From: Neomegalonema sp.
GTDB lineage: Bacteria; Pseudomonadota; Alphaproteobacteria; Rhodobacterales; Rhodobacteraceae
Direction: 5' to 3'
DNA length: 64,000 bases
Assembly: GCF_028688855.1 (NCBI RefSeq)
Contig: NZ_JAQTXI010000004.1
Location: forward strand, 124,001 to 188,000
This document shows positions 17,482 to 25,844 of the stretch, in pieces (within the stretch, counting starts at the first letter, position 1; every line of letters starts with the position of its first letter). The position numbers and the translations under genes were made by a program. Below the pieces are notes generated by a model. That model worked only from the letters and a program-made list of their open reading frames with translations. It was not told the DNA's origin and searched no databases.

Positions 17482-18479
17482 CGGCGCGGCGGGACCTCGC
17501 GGTTTTCGGCCACCACATAGCCGGGCCGCCCCTTCACCTCCGAGAAGATCCGCGAGACATATTCCCCCAGCACCCCGATGGAGAGCAGCTGCACGCCGCT
17601 CAGGAAGAAGATCGCCACGGCCAGAGTCGACCATCCCGGCAGATCGCGGCCCCAGAGCAGCGTCTCGACGGTCAGCCAGATCCCGTAGAGGATCGAGAGC
17701 GCAGCCACCCCGACGCCGATCAGCGTCCAGATGCGCAGAGGCCAGCTGGTGAAGGCCGTCATCCCCGTGACGCCGAGCCTCAGCAGCGCCCCCAGCCGGA
17801 ATTTCGACCGCCCGCCCTGACGCGGCGCCAGTTCGATGGGCAGGGCCGTCGAGCGGAAGCCGACCCAGCCGTAAAGCCCCTTCATGAAGCGGTTGCGCTC
17901 GGGCAGGGCGCAGAGCGCGTCCACCACCTTGCGGTCCATCAGACGGAAGTCCCGCGCGTCGGGGGGAATCTCCACCTCGCCATAGCTCAGCAGCCGGTAG
18001 AAGACGCGCGTCAGCAGACGCTTGACCGCCGGTTCGTCGCGGCGATGCGCCCGCACCGCATAGACCATCTCGAAGCCCTCGCGATGGCGCGCCAGCATCT
18101 CGTCGACATGATCGAGCGATTCCTGAAGATCGGCGTCGAGCAGGATCACCACCGCCCCGGCGGCCTGCCGGAGCCCCGCCATGATGGCCTGTTCCTTGCC
18201 GAAGTTCCGCGAGAGCCGCACCAGCCTCAGCGGAACGCGCAAAACCATACGCCCGGCGATCTCCAGGGTGCCGTCGCGGCTGCCGTCGTCGACGAGCACG
18301 ATCTCCGTCCTCAGGCCCAGCGCGAGGCTCTTGGCCTCCAGGCGCCGCAGGGTCTCGGCGATGCTCTCGGCCTCGTCACAGGCCGGGACCACGAAGGAGA
18401 GATCCGGCGGCGGCGCGCGATCCGGCGCGATCTCCTCGAAACGAAAGCCGGGGGACCAGTCTCCGGGGTTCTGATTCAT
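17478..18479 (-). CDS. Family-2 glycosyltransferase, membrane-anchored (GtrB/ArnC/DPM1-like)
   Basis: This is a 333-residue protein. The GT-A domain runs over residues 25-250, with SFVVPACDEAESI, VLVDDGSRDGT and LDADLQES (the DXD-like metal site). Two C-terminal membrane helices follow (WPLRIWTLIGVGVAALSILYG; STLAVAIFFLSGVQLLSIGVLGEYV). It transfers a sugar from a nucleotide donor to undecaprenyl phosphate at the inner face of the membrane. It sits between an ArnT-like transferase and GtrA, with ATGA overlaps on both sides, so the three act on one lipid-linked sugar. Confidence 0.93.
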   Translation of the reverse strand: MNQNPGDWSPGFRFEEIAPDRAPPPDLSFVVPACDEAESIAETLRRLEAKSLALGLRTEIVLVDDGSRDGTLEIAGRMVLRVPLRLVRLSRNFGKEQAIMAGLRQAAGAVVILLDADLQESLDHVDEMLARHREGFEMVYAVRAHRRDEPAVKRLLTRVFYRLLSYGEVEIPPDARDFRLMDRKVVDALCALPERNRFMKGLYGWVGFRSTALPIELAPRQGGRSKFRLGALLRLGVTGMTAFTSWPLRIWTLIGVGVAALSILYGIWLTVETLLWGRDLPGWSTLAVAIFFLSGVQLLSIGVLGEYVSRIFSEVKGRPGYVVAENREVPPRR

Positions 18480-20005
18480 GGCGTCTCTCCGCCGCTGACG
18501 AACAACTCATGTCGGCCGAAGCGCCCGACCGGACGAAAGCCCTCCGCCTCGACCTGCGCGGCCTGCCCGACCGGCGCGGAGAGGGCGACGGGGCGAGGCC
18601 CTGCGGCCAGAGCGGCGAGGTCTTCGGGCTTCACGGAGCGCGCCCGGCCCGCCGTGTAGAACTCCGCCGAGAAGGAGCGGCGCCCGAGGACGTAGAGCGG
18701 ATCCTCGCGCAGCCATGGCCGCGCCGCTTCGGCCAGAGCCTCATGCGATTTCAGCCGCAGGGTCTCCGGCGCGAGCGAAACCAGCCCGACGGCCACCGCC
18801 GCGATTCCGACCAGCCCCAGGCCCAGAGCCGTCAGCCGCCGCAGGAGGCCTTGCGGGAGATCGGCGCCGGGCGCCGCCGCCATGAGGATCGCCGCGGCGG
18901 GCAGAGCAGGCAGGGCGTAGGCGGGCAGGATGTTCCCCGCAGGCGTGAAGAAGATCAGCGGGGCGAGGATCCAGCAGAACAGCCAGGAGGCGAATCCGGA
19001 GGGAAGCGCGGCCAGCCCCTCGAGCCCCCGGGAGCGGCGGCGCAGGATCAGCGCAGGCGCCAGCAGGCTCCAGGGGAGGGCGATCATCAGCGCCATGGGC
19101 CAGATCCAGCCCTTGGGCCGCAGATGCGCCGAACCGTAGAGATCTCCGCTCCAGCCGGGAACGAGGAAGCGCTGGACATGCTCGCCCCAGAGGAAATAGC
19201 GCAGGAATCCGGGCGTGGCGATCTCGGCGGCGAGGTGCCAGGGAACCACCAGCAGGATCAGCAGAAGCGTTCCTCCCGCCCAGGGGAGTCGGCGCAGATC
19301 GCCCCAGGCGCGCCGGATCGTCAGCCAGGGAACCAGCGCCACGACCACAAGCGCGATGGCCACGGGCCCCTTGGCCATCAGCCCCATCGCCAGCCCGAGA
19401 AAGACGGCGTATCCCCAGAGCGGCGCGGATTCTTCCTCTTGGGTCGCCCGCCAGAAGCCGACCATGACCAGAACCAGCCCGAGGACCATCGGCATGTCGG
19501 TCATGACGAAGGCCGAGGCGCCCCAGAAGAGCGCCATGCTGGAGAGGATCGCCGTCGCGGCCAGAGCCCGGTTCGGGCCGAGGAGCCGGGCCGTCCAGCC
19601 ATGGACGAGCGCCAGAATCGCCAGAGAAACCGCCAGAACCGGCAGACGCGCGGCGAAGGCGTGAATCCCGAAGGCCTCCATCCCGAGCGCGGACAGCCAG
19701 GTGTGCAGCGGCGGCTTGCCCCAGAAGGGGACGCCGTAGTCGAATTGCGGCGTGATCCAGTTCCCCGTCTCGACCATCTTGCGCGCGATCTCGGCGTAGC
19801 GGGCTTCGGTGGTGTCGACGAGCGGCAATCCCGCCATGGCGATCAGGCGCAGCGCCAGCAGGACCGCAAGGAAGATCCAGATCCGTCGTCGGAAGGCGGC
19901 GGGCCATGCGAAATCCGCGGGGAAGGCCCTGCGGCGCGCGGCGGCCTTCGCAGGCGGGGCTTCGGAGATGGGAAAGGCCTCTCCGGTCAAGTTTCGGCTC
20001 GTCAT
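18476..20005 (-). CDS. ArnT/PMT-type membrane glycosyltransferase (GT39/GT83)
   Basis: This is a 509-residue protein with about 11 hydrophobic segments. The signature DTTEARYAEIARKM lies in the first periplasmic loop (Asp and Glu catalytic in the PMT/ArnT superfamily), followed by WITPQFDYGVPFWGKPPLHTWLSALGMEAFG. It should transfer a sugar from undecaprenyl phosphate onto an envelope acceptor such as lipid A or core. The ATG at 20005 has AGGACCAGGAG five bases upstream and is preferred over the open frame to 20056. The divergent OmpR-type regulator and kinase could control this operon, as PmrAB does arn genes. The sugar is unknown. Confidence 0.9.
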   Translation of the reverse strand: MTSRNLTGEAFPISEAPPAKAAARRRAFPADFAWPAAFRRRIWIFLAVLLALRLIAMAGLPLVDTTEARYAEIARKMVETGNWITPQFDYGVPFWGKPPLHTWLSALGMEAFGIHAFAARLPVLAVSLAILALVHGWTARLLGPNRALAATAILSSMALFWGASAFVMTDMPMVLGLVLVMVGFWRATQEEESAPLWGYAVFLGLAMGLMAKGPVAIALVVVALVPWLTIRRAWGDLRRLPWAGGTLLLILLVVPWHLAAEIATPGFLRYFLWGEHVQRFLVPGWSGDLYGSAHLRPKGWIWPMALMIALPWSLLAPALILRRRSRGLEGLAALPSGFASWLFCWILAPLIFFTPAGNILPAYALPALPAAAILMAAAPGADLPQGLLRRLTALGLGLVGIAAVAVGLVSLAPETLRLKSHEALAEAARPWLREDPLYVLGRRSFSAEFYTAGRARSVKPEDLAALAAGPRPVALSAPVGQAAQVEAEGFRPVGRFGRHELFVSGGETP

Positions 20006-20165
20006 CTTGCTCCTGGTCCTGAGGATCCGGAGGCCGGACCATGGACCAGAGCGCATGGCCGGAAGATTGTCCGGATTATACGAAAACGTAATGAGAAGCC
20101 CGGTGGCGCCGGATCGGGCTTTCAGGGATGTTCGGAAGCCGCAGAAGACGGAGACTCAGGCGAAG
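20006..20165. promoter_or_regulatory. Divergent promoter region, glycosyltransferase operon / two-component genes
   Basis: This 160-bp region holds an AT-rich patch GGATTATACGAAAACGTAATGAG with the dyad TACG-AAAA-CGTA (20079-20090). It could be a -10 region or a regulator half-site pair. The OmpR-family regulator encoded to the right is the obvious candidate binder. No PmrA-type CTTAAT repeats are present. Confidence 0.4.
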
Positions 20166-20840
20166 ATGCGCATTCTCGTGGTGGAGGACGACGCCGAGAC
20201 GGCGGCCTATATCCGGTCGAGCCTGGCCCAGGCGGGCCATCAGGCCGAGGTCCGCGCCAATGGCCGCGAGGGCTTCCTCAGCGCGCTGGACGAAGATTAC
20301 GACGTGCTGATCATCGACCGCATGCTGCCTGGTCTGGATGGTCTGAGCCTCGTGAAATCCATCCGCAGCGCGGGCTGCCGGACGCCGGTCATCTTCCTGA
20401 GCGCGCTTGGCGGCATCGACGACCGAGTCGAGGGCCTGGAGGCCGGAGCCGACGACTATCTGACCAAGCCCTTTTCGATCCTGGAGCTTTCGGCGCGGCT
20501 CGGCGCCCTGACGCGCCGTCCGCCCCTGCGCCCCGAAGAAGAGACCGTGCTGAAGGTCGCCGGGCTGGAGATGGACCTGATCCGCCGCAAGGTCACGCGG
20601 GCCGGGCGGCTCATCGATCTTCAGCCGCGCGAATTCTCCCTGCTGGAGCATCTCATGCGCCACAGCGAGCGGGTCGTGACGCGGAGCATGCTGCTGGAGG
20701 CGGTCTGGAATTTCCATTTCGACCCGCGCACCAACGTCGTGGAGACCCACATCAGCCGTCTGCGGGCCAAGATCGACAAGGATTTCCCCTTCCCCCTGAT
20801 CCACACGATCCGGGGCGCGGGATACAGCCTCCATGCTTAG
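20166..20840 (+). CDS. OmpR/PhoB-family response regulator
   Basis: This is a 224-residue protein. The receiver domain (1-115) has acidic pocket EDD 7-9, phospho-acceptor Asp51 (IIDRMLPGLDG) and Lys in DYLTKPF. The C-terminal winged helix ends with TNVVETHISRLRAKID...IRGAGYSLHA, typical of the OmpR/PhoB class. The gene overlaps the kinase gene by 8 bases. An in-frame upstream start would add about 119 unrelated residues and is rejected. Divergence from the sugar-transferase operon suggests envelope-stress or metal-responsive control of it. Confidence 0.93.
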   Translation: MRILVVEDDAETAAYIRSSLAQAGHQAEVRANGREGFLSALDEDYDVLIIDRMLPGLDGLSLVKSIRSAGCRTPVIFLSALGGIDDRVEGLEAGADDYLTKPFSILELSARLGALTRRPPLRPEEETVLKVAGLEMDLIRRKVTRAGRLIDLQPREFSLLEHLMRHSERVVTRSMLLEAVWNFHFDPRTNVVETHISRLRAKIDKDFPFPLIHTIRGAGYSLHA

Positions 20841-22248
20841 GCGTCTGCTGCGCCAGGCGGCGCCGCGCTCCACGGCGCTGCATCTCTCGCTGCGCTATTC
20901 GGCGCTCTATACGGCGGTGACGCTGCTCGTCTTCGCCTTCGCCTATGTCGAGACCCGGAGAGAAGTCTCCGAGATGCTCGGCGACCAGCTCGAAGGCGAA
21001 GCCGAAATCCTGCGCGAGCGTTATCAGGATCTCGGCCTTCCGGGCGTGGTCGGGACTCTGGAGGTCATGGTGTCCCTCAACGCCAGAGGCAGCCGTTTCG
21101 CGCTCTTCGTCGGGCCGGAGGGCGAAAGGCTCTACGCCAACACGCCCCTGACTCCCGAGGAGGCTCCGGGCCGCTTCATCGACAAGGCGAAGGCGCAGGT
21201 CGTCTCCTCCGACGAGGAGATGTCGGGCTATGAGCTGCGCCGCGTTCATCTGGGTCCGAATCTTCTGATCCTCGGCGTGGGCGACCACATGCGCATGGAG
21301 ATCCTGGAGGCGCTCGCGGCGGCGCTCGCGGTGGGCTTCGGGCTGATCGCCGCCACGGGGCTGATCTTCGGCCTGTCCATCGGGCGCCGGACGGAAAGGC
21401 GGCTTCGGGAGATCGACCGGACCCTGACCGCCGTGGGACGCGGCGCCATCGGCCTGCGCATCCCCGAGGCTCCGCGCCAGACGAGCGAGCTTCTGCGGCT
21501 TTCGGGCTCGATCAACGCGACGCTCGGCGAGCTGGAGAAGCTGATGGAGACGCAAAAGCGCATCTCCGCCGACATCGCCCATGATCTGAAGACGCCCTTG
21601 CAGCGTCTGCGCCAGCGTCTGGAGCGCTTCGGCCTGGGCTTCGCTCCGGAGTCTCCGGAGGCCATGGAGATCGAACAGGCTCTGGAGTCCGTCGATCATC
21701 TGATGAGCGTGTTTCAGGCGATCCTGAGGATCGCGGAGATCGAGGATCACCGGCGCCGCGCGCGGTTCGCGCCGGTGGATCTCGCGGAGCTGGCCGCGCG
21801 CGTCCATGACGCCTATGAGCCCGTCGCCGAGGAGAAGGGCCAGATCCTGCGTCTGAAGCTCCCGGAGCGGGCCGCGTGGATCTTCGGCGACGGCGAGCTG
21901 ATCGCTCAGGCGGCGGTCAATGCGGTGGAGAACGGCTTGCGTCATTGCCCGCCCGGCTCGGAGATCGAGCTTGAGGTCGGCGAGGCGGAGGGCGCGCCTG
22001 TCCTGCGGGTCTCCGACGACGGGCCCGGCGTTCCGCCCGAGGAGGTCGGGAAGGTCTTCGACAAGTTCCACCGGGTGGAGCGCAGCCGCACGACTCCCGG
22101 GAATGGTCTGGGTCTGGCTCTGGTGAAGGCGGTCGCCGATCTGCATGAGGCCCGGGTCGGGCTCGAGAACCTTCATCCCGGCCTGCGGCTGGAGATCCGT
22201 TTCCCGCCTCCGGAGCCCGCCCGGACGACCCAACGCGGGACCACATGA
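20833..22248 (+). CDS. Membrane sensor histidine kinase
   Basis: This is a 471-residue protein. TM1 is about residues 24-40, a periplasmic sensor region 41-155, TM2 about 157-182, HAMP 183-235, the H-box IAHDLKTP with His250, the N-box NAVENGLRH, and G-boxes DDGPGVP and GNGLGLALVKAV. It pairs with the response regulator encoded just upstream (8-base overlap, ATGCTTAG). The periplasmic part is only about 115 residues and contains acidic stretches (TPEEAPGRFIDKAK; SSDEEMSGYE) that could bind cations. That would fit control of lipid-A-type modification, but this is inference. Confidence 0.92.
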   Translation: MLRRLLRQAAPRSTALHLSLRYSALYTAVTLLVFAFAYVETRREVSEMLGDQLEGEAEILRERYQDLGLPGVVGTLEVMVSLNARGSRFALFVGPEGERLYANTPLTPEEAPGRFIDKAKAQVVSSDEEMSGYELRRVHLGPNLLILGVGDHMRMEILEALAAALAVGFGLIAATGLIFGLSIGRRTERRLREIDRTLTAVGRGAIGLRIPEAPRQTSELLRLSGSINATLGELEKLMETQKRISADIAHDLKTPLQRLRQRLERFGLGFAPESPEAMEIEQALESVDHLMSVFQAILRIAEIEDHRRRARFAPVDLAELAARVHDAYEPVAEEKGQILRLKLPERAAWIFGDGELIAQAAVNAVENGLRHCPPGSEIELEVGEAEGAPVLRVSDDGPGVPPEEVGKVFDKFHRVERSRTTPGNGLGLALVKAVADLHEARVGLENLHPGLRLEIRFPPPEPARTTQRGTT

Positions 22249-22971
22249 GCGCCGCGACAGGAGGGCGCATCCCGAACGACGGGTTTGCTCGATTTTCAGC
22301 TTTTTCCAGCGAAACATGGTCGGTTTCGTTGAAAATCACTCTAAAATAATCGAATAAATCCTGTTATGGACATTATCATGAAAGATATGATGACAAATAT
22401 AAAACTCTTTATCCAAGTTTTTCTTTTGCCAAGCTCGCCATATGATTCCAAATGATCATGGAACAATTTTTCAATCATGGATTTTTCTTCACTCATTTTT
22501 GTATTATTGCTTTCATCGTTTTCAATTTTCATTTGTTTAACATGCATCCTGCAGCATGCGAAGGTTTGCTGATTTTATGGTCCAGGTGCTTCCAGGCGCC
22601 TGGTTTCAGTTCCTCCAGAGAAGGCTGGTGCTGGCCTCTCTCTTCGCAGTCTTGTCCGGCGGAAACACAGCGCAAGTCTGCCAGATGAGCAAACCCCGAA
22701 CGACAGGGAGCCTGCGATTCCGGGAATATGAACGGAATTTATTTCATGATGACTCAAATAAATATCCTGTAATTCCCGAGAACCTGAAGATAAAATTCAA
22801 TAAATTCCCTCTATATAAACATGCATGAAATCAATGAATCGAGAATTTTCTTTCAATTCATCTGATTCATTCCAATATTGATCCGGATTGATCGCCATGC
22901 ATCGCCTCTTGTCCGGAGCTCCGGTTTCAGTGGGGCGACGGGGACTTGCGATCAAGCAAGAGAGGGACGAC
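22249..22971. promoter_or_regulatory. 723-bp AT-rich leader of the TonB-Mop-Mol operon, with a GC-rich structured island
   Basis: Composition falls to roughly one-third GC over 22300-22560 and 22720-22880, the largest such patch here. Between them, 22575-22710 returns to normal GC and holds a perfect palindrome CCAGGC/GCCTGG (22592-22603) and further complementary blocks (GGTGCT, CTGGTGCTGGCC), suggesting structured RNA. A TATATA box at 22811 could be half of a ModE-like site. The receptor start has AGAGGG 9 bases upstream. A possible small minus-strand gene is listed separately. Confidence 0.45.
22341..22547 (-). CDS. Possible small AT-rich membrane protein
   Basis: This is a 68-codon frame with about 30% GC in a genome near 70%. 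The predicted product is coherent: a hydrophilic, charged first 45 residues (ENDESNNTKMSEEKSMIEK...) and one C-terminal membrane helix (SFIFVIISFMIMSITGF). That is unlike a random frame in AT-rich DNA, but no good Shine-Dalgarno precedes ATG 22547 or the internal Met codons at 22532 and 22496. It is antisense to the operon leader. It could be a relic of acquired DNA. Confidence 0.35.
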   Translation of the reverse strand: MHVKQMKIENDESNNTKMSEEKSMIEKLFHDHLESYGELGKRKTWIKSFIFVIISFMIMSITGFIRLF

Positions 22972-25101
22972 ATGGATTTTCAACTCAGGCTCGCGTTGCT
23001 TGGCGCGGCCCTCGTCGGCGCGACTCCGCAAACCGCCTCCGCGCAGGAGTCTCCGACGCCGCTTCCCGCCGCCTCCGAAGTCTTCCAGCTTGGCGAGATC
23101 TATCTCGGCGGCGTTCATGACGCTCAACCCGGCACTTCGAGCTACGTCTCCGCCGGGACGGCGACCCAGGAAGGCCGCCTCACCCTCGACGACGCCCTGA
23201 AGACGGTTCCCGGCGTCGCGGTGGGCAATTCGGGCGGCTCGCGCAACGAACGCCTCGTATTCGTGCGCGGCTTCGATCGCTTCCAGGTTCCGCTCTCGGT
23301 GGATGGAATCCGCATCTACCTCCCCGCCGACAACCGGCTGGACTTCGGCCGCTTCCTGACGCCCGACCTCGCCGAGGTTCAGGTGCAGAAAGGCTACGTC
23401 TCGGTGCTCAACGGCCCCGGCGCCATGGGCGGCGCGGTGAACCTCGCCACGCGCAAGCCCGTCTCGCCCTTCGAAGGCGAGCTCCAGCTCGGGCTCGAAG
23501 CCGGGAATCGCGGCGATCTGAACGGACGCCACGGCTTCCTGTCGCTCGGGACGCTCCAGGAGAAGTTCTACGCGCAGGGCAGCTTCTCGATCCGCGATTT
23601 CGACGGCTTCGACCTCTCGCGCGGCTTCGAGCCCACGGCTCAGCAGGGCGCAGGACAGCGCGGCAACTCCGAAAGCGAGGACAGCCGCCTGAACCTCAAG
23701 TTCGGCTTCACCCCCAATGCGACCGACGAATATGTCGTGAGCTACACCCGTCAGGACGGCTCCAAGAGCGCGCCCTACAACACGCTTCAGCCGATCCGCC
23801 TGCCCGGCGGCGCCATGACCCCCGGAGCCCCCGGCTATGGCGGCGGCGCCCAGCGCGACTGGACCTGGCCGAAATGGGATCTGCAAAGCCTGGCCTTCTA
23901 CTCGAAGACCGCGCTCGGCGAAGGCGCCGACGTCAAGACGAAACTCTATTACAACACCTTCGACAACGTTCTGTCGGCCTGGGACGACAGCTCCCACTCC
24001 ACCCAGACCGCCAACCGCGCCTTCGACAGCATCTATGACGACAGCGCCTGGGGCGCCGCCGTGGATCTCGGGGGCGAGATCGGGGGCGGACATGAATTGC
24101 GCGGCGCGGTCCAGTTCCGCAGCGACCGCCATGAGAGCACGAACCACAGCCGCCCGGACGTCAACGCGGTCCTCGATCCGACCGAGCGCAGCCGCGAAGA
24201 CACCTGGTCCTTCGGCGTCGAGGACACATGGCGTCTGAACGATCAGCTTCGCCTCGTGGGCGGCCTGAGCTACGAGCGCGCCGACGTGAAGATGGCCGAC
24301 CGCACCCCCACCAGCTTCGGCGAGCCCGTCGGCTCGGCGGACGCCTGGAACTGGCAGGCCGCCGCCGTCTGGGAGCCGGAGGCGGGCGGCGCCTGGCACG
24401 CCTCGGTCTCTTCGCGGACCCGCTTCCCGAGCCTCTTCGAGCGCTACAGCACGCGGTTCGGCTATGCGGTGCCCAATCCGGATCTCGCCTCCGAGCGCGC
24501 CGTGAACTTCGAGGTCGGCTATAAAGGCGATCTCGGCCCGGCCTTCGTCGAGGCGGCGGCCTTCTACAGCCAGATCGACGACATGATCCAGTCCATTCCG
24601 CGCGTGGATCTGCCTCTGGACGACCGCGGACGCCGCCCCTCCCAGAACCAGAACGTCGGCGACGGACGGAGCTTCGGCTTCGAGGTCGGCGCGAGCCTGC
24701 CGATCACGGATCGGCTGGATCTCGGGGCGGCCTACACCTATCTGGATCGCGAGATCTCGGATCCGGTGCGCCCCGGCCTCCAGCCGACGGACACGCCGCG
24801 CCACACCGCCTATCTGCGGCTCGACTGGCGTCCGCTGGAGACCCTGACCCTCTCGCCCTCGCTGGAGCTGGCCAGCTCCCGCCGGACCGAGGCGATCATC
24901 CAGACCGGCGATTTCGATCAGGTGGCTTACGCCCGCATGGGCGGCTTCGCTCTGGTCAATCTCGACGCGAAATGGGAGGTCAGGCCGAACGCCAACGTCG
25001 TCTTCGGCGTGCGCAACCTCTTCGACAAGGATTACGCCCTGACCGAAGGCTTCCCTGAAGCAGGACGCAGCTTCTATGTGACCACGCAGCTGAAATTCTG
25101 A
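22972..25101 (+). CDS. TonB-dependent receptor, probably for molybdate/tungstate (or another metal chelate)
   Basis: This is a 709-residue protein with a signal peptide (to about 25, TASAQ), no STN domain, a plug domain (AEVQVQKGYVSVLNGPGAMGGAVNLATR) and a barrel ending VTTQLKF. ATG 22972 is chosen because it opens the signal peptide and has AGAGGG upstream; the frame is open from 22888. It is followed on the same strand by a Mop-type molybdate-binding protein and a FecCD-class ABC importer. That context, not its own sequence, suggests Mo/W oxyanion or chelate uptake. A ferric-siderophore role is the main alternative. Confidence 0.85.
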   Translation: MDFQLRLALLGAALVGATPQTASAQESPTPLPAASEVFQLGEIYLGGVHDAQPGTSSYVSAGTATQEGRLTLDDALKTVPGVAVGNSGGSRNERLVFVRGFDRFQVPLSVDGIRIYLPADNRLDFGRFLTPDLAEVQVQKGYVSVLNGPGAMGGAVNLATRKPVSPFEGELQLGLEAGNRGDLNGRHGFLSLGTLQEKFYAQGSFSIRDFDGFDLSRGFEPTAQQGAGQRGNSESEDSRLNLKFGFTPNATDEYVVSYTRQDGSKSAPYNTLQPIRLPGGAMTPGAPGYGGGAQRDWTWPKWDLQSLAFYSKTALGEGADVKTKLYYNTFDNVLSAWDDSSHSTQTANRAFDSIYDDSAWGAAVDLGGEIGGGHELRGAVQFRSDRHESTNHSRPDVNAVLDPTERSREDTWSFGVEDTWRLNDQLRLVGGLSYERADVKMADRTPTSFGEPVGSADAWNWQAAAVWEPEAGGAWHASVSSRTRFPSLFERYSTRFGYAVPNPDLASERAVNFEVGYKGDLGPAFVEAAAFYSQIDDMIQSIPRVDLPLDDRGRRPSQNQNVGDGRSFGFEVGASLPITDRLDLGAAYTYLDREISDPVRPGLQPTDTPRHTAYLRLDWRPLETLTLSPSLELASSRRTEAIIQTGDFDQVAYARMGGFALVNLDAKWEVRPNANVVFGVRNLFDKDYALTEGFPEAGRSFYVTTQLKF

Positions 25102-25111
25102 AGCTGGAGGC

Positions 25112-25146
25112 GGCGGAGGCGGGAGGATATGCTCTCCGCCTTCGCC
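25112..25146 (+). terminator. 12-bp hairpin between receptor and mop genes (attenuator or partial terminator)
   Basis: GGCGGAGGCGGG (25112-25123) pairs with TCCGCCTTCGCC (25135-25146), including two G-U pairs, around an 11-base loop. It lies 10 bases past the receptor stop and 34 bases before mop. There is no T-tract. It may lower expression of the downstream genes or protect the receptor mRNA end. Confidence 0.5.
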
Positions 25147-25180
25147 CTCTCATCCGCCCCCATCCGCAAGGAGACCAGCC

Positions 25181-25390
25181 ATGAAGATCAGCGCGCGCAA
25201 CGTCCTGCCGGGAATCGTCGTCGGGATCGTCGAAGGCGCCGTGACCAGCCATGTCCGCATCGACATCGGCGGCGCGGTGGTCACGGCCTCCATCACCAAC
25301 GAGGCCGTGGCGGAACTGGGTCTGAAGGTCGGCGGCCGGGCCTCGGCGGTGGTCAAGGCCTCGGACGTCATGGTGGGTGTGGATGACTGA
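25181..25390 (+). CDS. mop: Mop/TOBE single-domain molybdate-binding protein (molbindin)
   Basis: This is a 69-residue protein that is one Mop (TOBE) domain: MKISARNVLPGIVVGIVEGAVTSHVRID, then VTASITNEAVAELGLKVGGRASAVVKASDVMV. Molbindins assemble into hexamers that bind molybdate or tungstate and act in storage, buffering or sensing. AAGGAG sits 9 bases before the ATG. It overlaps trmO by 8 bases. It is the strongest evidence that the surrounding importer handles Mo/W. Confidence 0.93.
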   Translation: MKISARNVLPGIVVGIVEGAVTSHVRIDIGGAVVTASITNEAVAELGLKVGGRASAVVKASDVMVGVDD

Positions 25391-25844
25391 GCTTCGCGCC
25401 GATCCTCTGCGGCCTCATGAGCAGGCCGTGGAGACTCCCGCCGATTTCGACGCCGGAGTCTGGTTCATCGGCCGCATCCGCACGCCCTGGACCCGCCGCG
25501 AGGAATGTCCCAAGCGCGGAGATTCCGAAAACGGCCCGGTCTGCCGCATTGAGATCTTCGAGCCCTGGACTCCCGCCCTCGCGGGGGTGGAGGAGAAGGA
25601 GCGGCTCCAGATCCTCTACTGGATGCATCTTTCCCGCCGCGACGCCGTGCGTCAGAACCCGAATTTCGGCGGAGGCTCCATCGGAACCTTCGCCATACGC
25701 TCGCCCCTGAGGCCCAATCCCATCGCCTCTTCGGTGGTGCGTCTGCTGGCCGTGGAAGGCGCCGTCCTGACGGTGCGCGGACTGGATTGTCTCGACGGAA
25801 CGCCTCTGATCGACGTCAAACCCGAATTCGGAGTCTTCACATGA
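25383..25844 (+). CDS. trmO: TrmO-like SAM-dependent tRNA (t6A37) methyltransferase
   Basis: This is a 153-residue protein. The family motifs are clear: FIGRIRTPWTRREECP, VCRIEIFEPWTPALAGVEE, LQILYWMHLSRRDAV, GTFAIRSPLRPNPIASSVV and LDGTPLIDVKPE. In E. coli, TrmO methylates N6-threonylcarbamoyl-A37 of tRNA-Thr. Here it is short (only the N-terminal TsaA-like domain; no C-terminal extension) and lies inside a metal-uptake operon, overlapping both neighbours. A role linked to Mo/W handling rather than tRNA is therefore possible. Confidence 0.88.
   Translation: MTELRADPLRPHEQAVETPADFDAGVWFIGRIRTPWTRREECPKRGDSENGPVCRIEIFEPWTPALAGVEEKERLQILYWMHLSRRDAVRQNPNFGGGSIGTFAIRSPLRPNPIASSVVRLLAVEGAVLTVRGLDCLDGTPLIDVKPEFGVFT

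Noticed and set aside
19809-20165. N-terminal extension of the response regulator.
   Set aside because: It would run through the divergent promoter and into the opposing gene; ATG 20166 starts the receiver domain exactly.
22575-22710. A cobalamin riboswitch in the TonB-Mop leader.
   Set aside because: A few segments look similar, but the conserved B12 box and GCCACTG core are not found in order, and the downstream Mop gene argues for Mo/W.
22556-22828. 90-codon plus-strand frame in the AT-rich leader.
   Set aside because: No ribosome-binding site, mixed composition and no coherent protein features; it crosses the GC-rich island and AT-rich flank.
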